DNA from: Ruminococcaceae bacterium UBA1865
GTDB lineage: Bacteria > Bacillota > Clostridia > Oscillospirales > Acutalibacteraceae
Direction: 5' to 3'
DNA length: 8,995 nt
Assembly (NCBI GenBank): GCA_002338255.1
Contig: DDHX01000042.1
Location: 37,517 to 46,511 of the forward strand
In this document: positions 1 to 5,946 of the stretch, piece after piece
How the letters are laid out: every line of letters starts with the position of its first letter
Position numbering within the stretch: position 1 is the first letter of the stretch
Notes under the pieces: generated by a model
Told to the model about the DNA's origin: nothing
The model's database searches: none
The model's input: only the letters and a program-made list of their open reading frames with translations
Position numbers and translations under genes: made by a program

Positions 1-203
1 CCGGCCGGACCAAGAGAAAACAAGCCGGTGAAACCGTTAATCAGATTCATTGAAAGACCGATGATGGTGTAGATTGCGCATAAATTTAAAATTCTTACAA
101 CGTAGGCGTCGAGATAATTGTTTGCGTAATAAATCAGTGCAACCACAATGACTGAGAGAATTGCTGTGCAGATGATATTGCGCTTCTTTTTGTTCTTCAT
201 CAT
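1..203 (-). CDS. livM: Branched-chain amino acid ABC transporter permease LivM, N-terminal part (cut by window edge)
   Basis: Partial gene: 67 codons plus two bases are visible before the window edge. The start is the first of two consecutive ATGs (201-203), preceded by GGAGTAGGTG and lying only 7 bp after the livH stop. The peptide begins MMKNKKKRN, followed by a hydrophobic segment (about residues 10-28), then YVVRILNLCAIYTIIGLSMNL and NGFTGLFSLG. That last block is typical of the LivM N-terminus, where LivM proteins carry a conserved 'G.tGl.SlG.agf' stretch. In this family LivM pairs with LivH to form the inner-membrane channel of a high-affinity leucine/isoleucine/valine importer powered by LivG and LivF, whose genes probably lie beyond the left edge. 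The tight spacing implies co-transcription with livH and livK. I am confident about the family; substrate specificity is inferred. Confidence 0.88.
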   Translation of the reverse strand, partial: MMKNKKKRNIICTAILSVIVVALIYYANNYLDAYVVRILNLCAIYTIIGLSMNLINGFTGLFSLGPA

Positions 204-210
204 GTCACAC

Positions 211-1098
211 CTACTCCGTTGTCTTTTCTCCGATTAAACCGGTCGGTTTAACCAAAAGAACCAGAATTAACAGAATGAAGGCGAATGCATCACGGTAGCC
301 GGTGAGAGGCTGTAAAAATGCAACGAGCATTACCTCGATTAAACCGAGGATAAAACCGCCGAGAACAGCGCCCTTAATGTTGCCGATTCCGCCGATGACA
401 GCGGCCACAAAGCATTTCAACCCGGGCATAACGCCCATCAATGGTGAAACCTGCGGATATTTCATACCCCATAGAATTACGCCGACGGCTGCCAAACTGG
501 AACCGATTCCAAAGGTAGCTGCAATGACCAAATTGATGTTAATCCCCATCACGCGCGCAATTTCATAATCCTTTGAAACCGCACGCATCGCCATGCCAAG
601 CTTCGTCTTGTTAATGACAAACAGAAGAATAGCCATGCAGATGATTAAAACGACAGGAACAACAAGTGCAACTTTTTGTATAGTAACCGAACCAAGCGAT
701 ATGGTTGACATTAAGCCAAGGAAATCCGGGAAAGCCTTTGGCTTTCCCGTAAATAAATAGTTCGCTAAATTTTCGAGCAGGAATGAAACACCGATTGCAG
801 AAACCAAAATGGAGTCCTTCGGTGCATCGCGCAATGGGCGATAGGCCACCCGCTCAATCAGCATCCCCAATCCGGCGGTCAGTACGATTACAAAAATACA
901 TGCAAAGTACCACGGAAGGTGAAAATCTGCAATTCCGAAAAAGGTAAAGTAAGCTGCCATCATGAAAATATCGCCGTGAGCAAAGTTGATGAGGCGAAGA
1001 ATACCGTAAACCATTGTATAGCCAACGGCGATCAATGCATAAAGGCTTCCCACCGCAATCGCGTTTGCCAGATTTTGCAAAAACAATTCAAGCGTCAT
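211..1098 (-). CDS. livH: Branched-chain amino acid ABC transporter permease LivH
   Basis: Encodes a 295-residue, very hydrophobic permease, close to the usual LivH length of about 290-308. Recognisable family blocks are GSLYALIAVGYTMVYGILRLINFAHGD (about residues 17-43), ERVAYRPLR (about 82-90), AVSKDYEIARVMGIN, and the C-terminal MGVMPGLKCFVAAVIGGIGNIKGA with a following GG (about 220-249), which forms part of the coupling region that contacts the ATPase. About eight membrane segments are apparent. LivH forms the transmembrane channel with LivM and receives amino acids from LivK. The ATG start at 1096-1098 is preceded by AGGGATG (1106-1112). The gene lies 29 bp after livK and 7 bp before livM, so it is the middle gene of a livKHM operon. 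Such permeases can also serve urea, amide or aromatic substrates; a branched-chain amino acid role is the default inference. Confidence 0.95.
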   Translation of the reverse strand: MTLELFLQNLANAIAVGSLYALIAVGYTMVYGILRLINFAHGDIFMMAAYFTFFGIADFHLPWYFACIFVIVLTAGLGMLIERVAYRPLRDAPKDSILVSAIGVSFLLENLANYLFTGKPKAFPDFLGLMSTISLGSVTIQKVALVVPVVLIICMAILLFVINKTKLGMAMRAVSKDYEIARVMGININLVIAATFGIGSSLAAVGVILWGMKYPQVSPLMGVMPGLKCFVAAVIGGIGNIKGAVLGGFILGLIEVMLVAFLQPLTGYRDAFAFILLILVLLVKPTGLIGEKTTE

Positions 1099-1127
1099 AG
1101 TATAACATCCCTATATCAATTTATTCG

Positions 1128-2300
1128 CTATTTTGCAATGGTAACCGTATCCTTATAGGTGAACTTTCCATTCTTTACTTCTTTGATAATCGCAGAGTTT
1201 TTGTCTGCGTCACCGTCTGCGGTAAAGGTCAGCATGCCGGTCGCACCCTCAACGCCTTTTGTCTTTGCCAGTGCTTCGCGAATCGCGGTTGGCTCAGAGG
1301 AGTTACCAGCTTCAATCGCCTTGATGATAACAAGGTATGCATCATAGCCCAACGCAGTAACAGCTGCCATATTCTTATTGGGGTATGCTTCCTTATAAGC
1401 CTTAACGAATTTTTTGCCTTCCGCCGTTACAGGTGCCGCGTCATCGAAGAAGGTGGAAATAGTCGCGCCTTCTACATCCTTGCCGCCGACAGAGGTGAAT
1501 TCATCGATATCCCATGTGTCACCGCCAAGGAAAGGAGCTGTAATGCCAAGCTGACGTGCCTGTTTCATTACAAGCGCGGACTCGGTGAAATTGCCCGGTG
1601 CAAAAACGACATCCGGATTAGCTGCTTTTACAGTCGAAAACTGCGCACCGAATTCCTGGTCATTAGTATTGTAGTTAACAGTAGTAACCACGGAATTTGG
1701 GTCGCCGGTCAGCTTTATGAAAGCCTCTTTAAAATATGTAGCAAGGCCGACTGCGTAGTCGTTGGAAACTTCCTGAACGATCGCTGCCTTTTTGGCACCG
1801 CTCTTAAACGCATAGTTTGCCATGATTGTACCCTGGAACGGATCAAGGTAGCAAACTCTAAAATAATAATCATTTCCTTTTGTAACCAGCGGATTGGTGC
1901 ATGAGGCGCCGACCGCCGGGACCTTGTTCTTTTTTACAAGTTCTCCCGCTGCCATGGAATAACCTGAACCCCAGGAACCGATGATAGCAGAAACCTTATC
2001 TTTTTCAATTAAACGCGCAACAGCTGTCGTAGCCTGCGCTTTGTCGGATTTGTTGTCCGCAACAACAATTTCAACTTTTTTGCCCAGAACTTCAGGGTAG
2101 AGTTTATTGGCTATTTTAATTCCTTCGACCTCCGCCTCGCCGCCTGCTGCATTTGCGCCCGTCAGCGGTTCAAACACACCGATTTTTATGGTATTGCTGT
2201 CGGTCGCTGCAGTAGTTGATGAAGTGTCCACCTTTTTGCACCCTGAAAACAGTGACGCCGTCATGATAAATGCCAACAACAATGCTGCTATTTTCTTCAT
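1128..2300 (-). CDS. livK: Branched-chain amino acid ABC transporter substrate-binding lipoprotein
   Basis: A 390-residue extracellular solute receptor of the type I periplasmic-binding fold (LivK/Leu-Ile-Val-binding family). The N-terminus MKKIAALLLAFIMTASLFSGC is a lipoprotein signal peptide: two lysines, a hydrophobic core, and a lipobox LFSGC with the lipidated Cys at residue 21. A Ser/Thr/Ala-rich linker follows, then IKIGVFEPLTGANAAGG, the family's first ligand-binding strand, and IGSWGSGYSMAAGELVKKNKVPAVGA. I chose the ATG at 2298-2300, not the in-frame TTG 18 bases upstream, because GAGGAGG lies between the two and is correctly placed only for the ATG. The protein would capture amino acids outside the membrane and deliver them to LivH/LivM. 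It is the first gene of the operon, with its own promoter at 2395-2423. Ligand specificity cannot be read from sequence alone. Confidence 0.94.
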   Translation of the reverse strand: MKKIAALLLAFIMTASLFSGCKKVDTSSTTAATDSNTIKIGVFEPLTGANAAGGEAEVEGIKIANKLYPEVLGKKVEIVVADNKSDKAQATTAVARLIEKDKVSAIIGSWGSGYSMAAGELVKKNKVPAVGASCTNPLVTKGNDYYFRVCYLDPFQGTIMANYAFKSGAKKAAIVQEVSNDYAVGLATYFKEAFIKLTGDPNSVVTTVNYNTNDQEFGAQFSTVKAANPDVVFAPGNFTESALVMKQARQLGITAPFLGGDTWDIDEFTSVGGKDVEGATISTFFDDAAPVTAEGKKFVKAYKEAYPNKNMAAVTALGYDAYLVIIKAIEAGNSSEPTAIREALAKTKGVEGATGMLTFTADGDADKNSAIIKEVKNGKFTYKDTVTIAK

Positions 2301-2394
2301 TCTAAGATTCCTCCTCAATAATGTTTGAATTTCGACTGCGATCCGCAGGGTAGATTAAAAATATCGCGGAAACGCCGTTCATAAACTGTTTAAG

Positions 2395-2423
2395 ATTATA
2401 TCATGCTAAAGTGCAAAATACAA
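2395..2423 (-). promoter_or_regulatory. Sigma-A type promoter of the livKHM operon
   Basis: Read on the minus strand: -35 TTGTAT (2418-2423), a 17-bp spacer, and -10 TATAAT (2395-2400) preceded by TGA, giving an extended -10 TGnTATAAT. Transcription would start near 2388, giving a leader of about 88 nt before the livK ATG. The leader contains a small perfect inverted repeat, CTGCG-GAT-CGCAG (2336-2348). The spacing and hexamers are seen directly; promoter activity is inferred. Confidence 0.75.
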
Positions 2424-2602
2424 GATGAAATGAATTATCAATTTTAAAATCCGCCATTTTAGTTTAATTCTAATAATGATAAAATTTATTTTTTTAATAT
2501 ACATAAGGTAAATACACCTAATTAACGTCAAACCATATCATATATGCATAATAATAAAAAATAATTTGATTAGAATTTAATGAATTTTACAAAATAAAAA
2601 AA

Positions 2603-2634
2603 TGCATTGTTAATTCAAATTAACTCAAAATGCA
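2603..2634. repeat. Nested inverted repeat (16-bp palindrome with outer arms)
   Basis: The core gttaatt-ca-aattaac (2609-2624) is a perfect 7-bp inverted repeat with a 2-bp centre. It is flanked by a second complementary pair, tgcatt (2603-2608) and aatgca (2629-2634), offset by four unpaired bases on the right. The symmetry resembles a dimeric repressor operator. AT-richness raises the chance of random palindromes, so function is uncertain. Confidence 0.4.
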
Positions 2635-2773
2635 ATCACTCAGATTAATAATTGCAAAATAACCTTGATTAATATAATATATCAGATTAAATATTGATTT
2701 ATTTCAGATAGATTTCAATGAAATTCAGCAAGAAATTACAAAATGTTACACAAAATTTAAAAAAATGCTGGAA

Positions 2774-2802
2774 TTATGTTGAATAATAGATTATGATATA
2801 AA
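2774..2802 (+). promoter_or_regulatory. Possible promoter of the bactofilin gene
   Basis: An extended -10 element, TGA-TATAAA (hexamer 2797-2802), lies 17 bp after a poor -35 match, TTATGT (2774-2779). It would give a start near 2809, about 50 nt before the bactofilin ATG. A second TGA-TATATT at 2837-2842 falls too close to the ribosome site (2845-2849) to be the likely start. The -35 is weak, so this is tentative. Confidence 0.35.
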
Positions 2803-2858
2803 ATGTAAAGATTATAAACTGTCTTTATGATTATGATATATTTTGGAGGCAGAAAATA

Positions 2859-3635
2859 ATGGAAGCAGTTAGCAGAAATGAGAACGGTAGTTTTCTGAAC
2901 GTTTTAAAAAGGATTTGGGATGGCCCGAATTATGACGAAGCGGAGGGTGTGTCCGATATGCAATTTGGAAAATCTAACGCAGTAAAATCCAGTGCTGCAG
3001 ATGATGTTGAAAATTTTAAAATAGAAGTAAAGGCCGATGAGCCGGTTCAGCCTGTATTGAATATCCCCAAAATCTCTGAGCCGGGAAGACCGGATCTGCA
3101 GCCGATTAAGCCTGATTTTCAGTCGCAAAAACCGTTTGAACTGACTGCAAACGATTACAGCGCGCCAAAACAGACCACAGTCATTTCAAAAGGCACGGTT
3201 ATAGCAGGTGATTTAAAGTCAGACGGTAATTTTGAAATATATGGTACAGTAACCGGCAGCATTACTACAACCGGAAATGTACAGATCAGCGGAAAACAGG
3301 TAGGCGACGTACAGGGCGCGAACATCAGCCTTTCTTCCTGCATGGTGCGCGGAAATATAACTGCGACAGAGGATATGAATATTGACAGCGACTCCGTTAT
3401 TATCGGCGATCTCAAGACGAAAAACCTTACAATTAACGGTAAACTGCAAGGAAACATTCATGCAAAGAGCAGTGTAGTCTGCCAGAGCAATGCAATTGTA
3501 ATCGGTGATTTGACCGCTGCAACCATAACGGTAAATAATGGCTCCAAATTACAAGGGAAAATGCAGATTTTCAACGGACAAATAGAGGATATTAAAATTC
3601 CGACCGAAGATCAGAGTACGCCAACCATTGCTTAG
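2859..3635 (+). CDS. Bactofilin (polymer-forming cytoskeletal protein)
   Basis: A 258-residue protein with a bactofilin (PF04519/DUF583) domain at about residues 106-238. The domain starts TTVISKGTVIAGDLKSDGNFEIYGTVTG and continues as short regular repeats (GNVQISGKQVGDVQG, VRGNITATEDMNI, VIIGDLKTKNLTINGKLQGNI, AIVIGDLTAATITV), the pattern of a right-handed beta-helix with recurring GD/GN turns. Bactofilins polymerise without nucleotide and act as scaffolds for envelope or cell-shape proteins. The first ~105 residues are charged and proline-rich, predicted disordered, and unrelated to the repeat domain; the extreme N-terminus (SFLNVLKRIW) could form a short amphipathic helix for membrane contact, as known for some bactofilins. 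The ATG follows ggagg (2845-2849) by 9 nt. The gene stands alone, divergent from liv and convergent with rpsR, so the neighbours do not reveal its partner. Confidence 0.9.
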   Translation: MEAVSRNENGSFLNVLKRIWDGPNYDEAEGVSDMQFGKSNAVKSSAADDVENFKIEVKADEPVQPVLNIPKISEPGRPDLQPIKPDFQSQKPFELTANDYSAPKQTTVISKGTVIAGDLKSDGNFEIYGTVTGSITTTGNVQISGKQVGDVQGANISLSSCMVRGNITATEDMNIDSDSVIIGDLKTKNLTINGKLQGNIHAKSSVVCQSNAIVIGDLTAATITVNNGSKLQGKMQIFNGQIEDIKIPTEDQSTPTIA

Positions 3636-3649
3636 TATTCATAAATACA

Positions 3650-3685
3650 ATGATCAGCGGAAAAGAAATTTTCCCCGCTGATCAT
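3650..3685 (+). terminator. Hairpin downstream of bactofilin (first of two)
   Basis: Arms atgatcagc (3650-3658) and gctgatcat (3677-3685) pair perfectly. The stem continues with ggaaaa (3659-3664) against ttttcc (3669-3674), leaving a GAAA loop of GNRA type and two unpaired C. No T run follows, so by itself it is more likely an mRNA 3'-end stabiliser or part of a tandem terminator. Confidence 0.55.
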
Positions 3686-3690
3686 GATTG

Positions 3691-3721
3691 AACGCCCTTG
3701 CCGTGTGCAAGGGCGTTTCTT
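3691..3721 (+). terminator. Rho-independent terminator of the bactofilin gene
   Basis: An 11-bp perfect stem, aacgcccttgc (3691-3701) with gcaagggcgtt (3707-3717) and a 5-nt loop, is followed by TTCTT. It lies about 55 bp after the bactofilin stop. The GC-rich stem is strong; the U-tract is short and broken. Confidence 0.75.
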
Positions 3722-3726
3722 AATAT

Positions 3727-3765
3727 AAAAATTAAAAAAGAGCGAGCGCAAACAGCGCTCGCTCT
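3727..3765 (-). terminator. Rho-independent terminator of the rpsF-ssb-rpsR operon
   Basis: On the minus strand, AGAGCGAGCGC-TGTTT-GCGCTCGCTCT forms a perfect 11-bp stem with a 5-nt loop (3739-3765), followed directly by TTTTTTAATTTT. It lies 27 bp past the rpsR stop codon. This is a textbook intrinsic terminator and faces the bactofilin terminators from the other side. Confidence 0.9.
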
Positions 3766-3792
3766 AATAGTTAAGTTGCGGGCAGCAAAAAA

Positions 3793-4071
3793 TCAATCGC
3801 TGCTGAATGGGAGCAGTGCAAGGTGACGCGCGCGTTTAATCGAAATGGTCAACTCGCGCTGATGGCGTGCACAGGTGCCGGTCACTCTGCGAGGAAGAAT
3901 CTTAGCTCTCTCAGAGATAAAACGGCGAAGCTTTGCAACATCCTTATAATCGATTGTGTCAACTCTGTCAACACAAAAACCACAAACCTTTTTGCGGGTC
4001 TTGCGTCCACCCGGACGGCGATCCCGGTCTTGTCTGTCGTTTCTATCGTTTCTGTCATTTCTATCGGCCAT
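3793..4071 (-). CDS. rpsR: 30S ribosomal protein S18 (bS18)
   Basis: A 92-residue basic protein, slightly longer than the common ~75-80. The core from about residue 24 is diagnostic: [61 protein letters not shown]18 binds the platform of the 30S subunit with S6. The CGFC pair plus a later Cys matches the cysteine-containing form of S18 that may bind zinc. The N-terminus is an unusual tandem of Asp-Arg-Asn triplets (about residues 3-18) before the conserved part, likely disordered. The ATG (4069-4071) follows AAAGGAGG by 9 nt. It is the last gene of the rpsF-ssb-rpsR operon and ends just before the terminator at 3727-3765. Confidence 0.97.
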   Translation of the reverse strand: MADRNDRNDRNDRQDRDRRPGGRKTRKKVCGFCVDRVDTIDYKDVAKLRRFISERAKILPRRVTGTCARHQRELTISIKRARHLALLPFSSD

Positions 4072-4119
4072 GGCAAAAAGCCTCCTTTTCTCATCAATAA
4101 TTAGATAAATGGGGAAATA

Positions 4120-4572
4120 TTAGAACGGCAAATCGTCGTCCGAAGGCATTTCCTCAAAATCGCCCGTGTCGCCGCTTGCATAAGCGGGAACAGGCTGGTC
4201 ATTTGTGGTATCTGTCTTTGAATGAAAGCTGCCTTGTGCTCCGACACCGTCGCGCTTTGATTCAGCAAAATGGACGTTATCGGCGACAATTTCAAAAGCT
4301 TTGCGCTTGTTTCCGTCCTTGTCAGTATAGCTGCGTGTCTGAATCGAACCCTGTACGGCAACCAGCTGGCCTTTATGGAAATACCGGCATACAAAATCAG
4401 CAGTACTGCGCCAAGCAACAATATCGATAAAGTCTGCCTGACGGTCTGCTCCTGATTTTACATAGGAACGGTCAACCGCAATGGTAAAGCTTGTTACGGA
4501 TACATCGTTTGGTGTGTGTCTGAGTTCAGGGTCGGCAACAAGTCTGCCCATTAAAATAGCAACATTGAGCAT
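4120..4572 (-). CDS. ssb: Single-stranded DNA-binding protein SSB
   Basis: A 150-residue SSB with an N-terminal OB-fold (about 1-105). Family marks are MLNVAILMGRLVADPELR, TSFTIAVDR, DFIDIVAWRSTADFVCRYFHKGQLVAVQGSIQTRSY and RKAFEIVADNVHFAES. A short Gly/Ser/Asp linker follows, then the acidic tail EEMPSDDDLPF, the conserved tip that docks replication, repair and recombination proteins. The intact tail makes this the housekeeping SSB and not a tail-less paralogue. It acts as a tetramer coating single-stranded DNA. Its ATG (4570-4572) is 5 bp after the rpsF stop, and its ribosome site (AGAAGGAAG) sits inside the end of rpsF, suggesting translational coupling. The order rpsF-ssb-rpsR is the conserved Firmicutes arrangement. 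Confidence 0.97.
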   Translation of the reverse strand: MLNVAILMGRLVADPELRHTPNDVSVTSFTIAVDRSYVKSGADRQADFIDIVAWRSTADFVCRYFHKGQLVAVQGSIQTRSYTDKDGNKRKAFEIVADNVHFAESKRDGVGAQGSFHSKTDTTNDQPVPAYASGDTGDFEEMPSDDDLPF

Positions 4573-4577
4573 TCAAA

Positions 4578-4886
4578 TCACGCTTCCTTCTTAGCTTCTT
4601 TCTTAATGATGAGAGAACGAAGGACACCATCGGTAATTTTGTAGATACGATCGAGTTCTGCGGTAAACGCAGGGGAGCTTGTGAAGTTAACTAAGGTGTA
4701 GTAACCATCGTCCTGCTTTTTGATTGGGTACGCAAGTCTGCGCTTGCCCCACTCATCAATACTGTCGATTGTACCGTTTGCCTCAATTAAGGTCTTGAAT
4801 TTCTGAACCAACGCTGTGATTCCGTCCTCACCCAATGTTGTTGAAAGGATGAATACGGTTTCATAAGAATTCTTTACATCTGACAT
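4578..4886 (-). CDS. rpsF: 30S ribosomal protein S6 (bS6)
   Basis: A 102-residue protein, slightly over the usual ~95. Core motifs are YETVFILSTTLGEDGITALVQKF, IDEWGKRRLAYPIKKQDDGYYTLVNFTS and LDRIYKITDGVLRSLIIKKE, ending in a lysine/glutamate tail. S6 binds S18 and helps build the 30S central domain. I chose the ATG at 4884-4886; an in-frame GTG nine bases upstream overlaps the AGGAGG ribosome site (4895-4900), which is spaced 8 nt from the ATG. It is the first gene of its operon, with its own promoter and a structured leader, and 120 bp separate it from the galU stop. Confidence 0.97.
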   Translation of the reverse strand: MSDVKNSYETVFILSTTLGEDGITALVQKFKTLIEANGTIDSIDEWGKRRLAYPIKKQDDGYYTLVNFTSSPAFTAELDRIYKITDGVLRSLIIKKEAKKEA

Positions 4887-4894
4887 TATTTGCA

Positions 4895-4964
4895 CCTCCT
4901 TTTGGACTTTAGGCCCCGAAATAAATTCGGAGCAAGGATAGTAAGCCGAAAATTACGGCTTAAC
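4895..4964 (-). promoter_or_regulatory. Structured rpsF leader, candidate S6:S18 autoregulatory element
   Basis: The ~78-nt leader folds into two adjacent hairpins on the transcript. The first is TAAGCCG / CGGCTTA (arms 4956-4962 and 4942-4948, 7-nt loop). The second is CCGAA / TTCGG (arms 4926-4930 and 4916-4920, 5-nt loop), extended by two more pairs past a mismatch. A UCCUU between them (4934-4938) could also pair with the AAGGA of the ribosome site. rpsF leaders in many bacteria bind the S6:S18 complex through a CCG-containing motif, and CCG occurs in both hairpins here. Structure is seen; regulatory function is inferred from the family. Confidence 0.5.
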
Positions 4965-4970
4965 AGAGTA

Positions 4971-4999
4971 ATTATATCAGCCTGACCATATTTAGTCAA
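4971..4999 (-). promoter_or_regulatory. rpsF: Sigma-A promoter of rpsF-ssb-rpsR
   Basis: Read on the minus strand: -35 TTGACT (4994-4999), a 17-bp spacer, and a perfect -10 TATAAT (4971-4976) with TGA in front (extended -10). This is close to consensus, as expected for ribosomal protein genes. The -35 begins only 7 bp beyond the galU stop codon. The start would be near 4964. Confidence 0.88.
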
Positions 5000-5006
5000 G
5001 ACTAAT

Positions 5007-5882
5007 TTACAGTGTTCGGCAAAGCTCCTTTAAGTATGCCGTGAATTCTTCGCCGATTTCAGGGTGCTTGAGCGCAATCTCAACCTGTGCCTGCATGATT
5101 CCAAACTTATTGCCCATGTCGTAGCGCTTGCCCGTGAAGTCGACCGCAATCATTCCGGCGGCTCGCGCCATCGTGCGCATTGCGTCGGTCAATTGAATTT
5201 CTCCGCCCGCTCCCGGTTCGGTTTGATCAAGAATATCAAAAATCTCCGGTGTTAAAACACAGCGGCCCAGAATGGAATAAAGGGACATGATTTTATCCGG
5301 AGTTGGTTTTTCAATCATATCGGTACATTCGAAATAGTTATCATGGATGCTTTCGACCTTTAATGAGCTGTATTTGGTGATTGCTTCAGCGGTTACTTTT
5401 TTCACGCCCAATACGCCTTTTCCAAACTCATTATAAGCCCGAATGAGCTGACCGCAGGCCGGGTCTTCACCGATGATGACATCATCGCCGTACAGAACAG
5501 CAAACGGCTCGTTCCCAATAAAGGAACGTGCGCAGTTAACCGCATGACCCAAGCCACGGGTTTCCTTTTGACGCACAAAATAAATGTTTGCTTTGTGTGA
5601 AATATCAATGATTTCTTTCAAAATTTCTTCTTTGCCCGGCCCACCGCTAATAAGCTTTGCTTCCAGTTCGGGTACACGGTCAAAGTGATCTTCAATCAAG
5701 CCTTTTCCGCGGTTGGTGATAATCAGTATATCTGTTATGCCGGAATTAACCGCTTCCTCAACAATATACTGAATAGCCGGTTTGTCAACGATCGGCAGCA
5801 TTTCCTTTGGCATGGATTTTGTGGCGGGCAACACCCGGGTTCCCAATCCAGCGGCCGGAATGACAGCTTTCGTAACTTTCAT
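5007..5882 (-). CDS. galU: UTP--glucose-1-phosphate uridylyltransferase (UDP-glucose pyrophosphorylase)
   Basis: A 291-residue enzyme of the usual GalU/GtaB length. It makes UDP-glucose and pyrophosphate from UTP and glucose-1-phosphate, feeding cell-surface glycans, glycolipids and galactose metabolism in the cytoplasm. Motifs: the nucleotide-binding loop AVIPAAGLGTRVLPATKSMPKEMLP (residues 6-30), IVDKPAIQYIVEEAV (31-45), FVRQKETRGLGHAV (102-115) and FAVLYGDDV (127-135), which carries the metal-binding Asp. GGEIQLTDAM and the C-terminal GKRYDMGNKFGIMQAQVEIAL complete the family pattern. The ATG (5880-5882) follows TTAGGAG by 8 nt. No convincing terminator lies between this gene and rpsF. The gene upstream on the same strand ends 64 bp away, so the two may share transcripts; only a weak TATTAT element is visible in that gap. 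Confidence 0.97.
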   Translation of the reverse strand: MKVTKAVIPAAGLGTRVLPATKSMPKEMLPIVDKPAIQYIVEEAVNSGITDILIITNRGKGLIEDHFDRVPELEAKLISGGPGKEEILKEIIDISHKANIYFVRQKETRGLGHAVNCARSFIGNEPFAVLYGDDVIIGEDPACGQLIRAYNEFGKGVLGVKKVTAEAITKYSSLKVESIHDNYFECTDMIEKPTPDKIMSLYSILGRCVLTPEIFDILDQTEPGAGGEIQLTDAMRTMARAAGMIAVDFTGKRYDMGNKFGIMQAQVEIALKHPEIGEEFTAYLKELCRTL

Positions 5883-5946
5883 TTTAACAACTCCTAATAA
5901 TTTTTAAAATAATAGCCAAAGCACAATATAATTGAAGTATTTCCAT

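Larger units (their letters stand above)
2301..2858. other. 558-bp AT-rich non-coding region between livK and the bactofilin gene
   Basis: No credible coding sequence is present on either strand. From about 2424 onward the DNA is strikingly AT-rich, with long A and T runs, unlike the genes on both sides. It holds the livK leader and promoter at the left, a 16-bp palindrome at 2609-2624, two copies of cagattaa (2641-2648 and 2683-2690), and two copies of gattatgatata exactly 40 bp apart (2789-2800 and 2829-2840) just before the bactofilin ribosome site. It separates divergent genes, so at minimum it is a double promoter region, but it is longer than needed for that. Confidence 0.7.

Noticed and set aside
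302..568. Open frame on the plus strand opposite livH
   Set aside because: Lies wholly antisense to a strongly recognisable permease gene, has no ribosome site and shows no family resemblance.
2301..2318. Upstream TTG start adding six residues to LivK
   Set aside because: The GAGGAGG ribosome site lies inside that extension and is correctly spaced only for the ATG at 2300; the signal peptide is also normal from that ATG.
2430..2450. Possible CodY-type box upstream of the livK promoter
   Set aside because: CodY control of liv genes would make sense, but the best 15-bp match I found agrees at only about eight positions, no better than expected in such AT-rich DNA.
2466..2577. Long-range inverted repeat aattctaat (2466-2474) / attagaatt (2569-2577)
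   Set aside because: Nine AT-rich bases separated by about 95 bp are expected by chance in this region.
3823..4104. Plus-strand open frame across rpsR
   Set aside because: Antisense shadow of rpsR; the low-complexity DRN-coding DNA keeps the opposite frame open.
4101..4421. Second minus-strand frame overlapping ssb
   Set aside because: Same strand but another frame inside the well-supported ssb gene; its sequence resembles no known family.
4887..4895. Upstream GTG start adding three residues to S6
   Set aside because: The GTG overlaps the AGGAGG ribosome site, which is spaced properly for the ATG at 4886.
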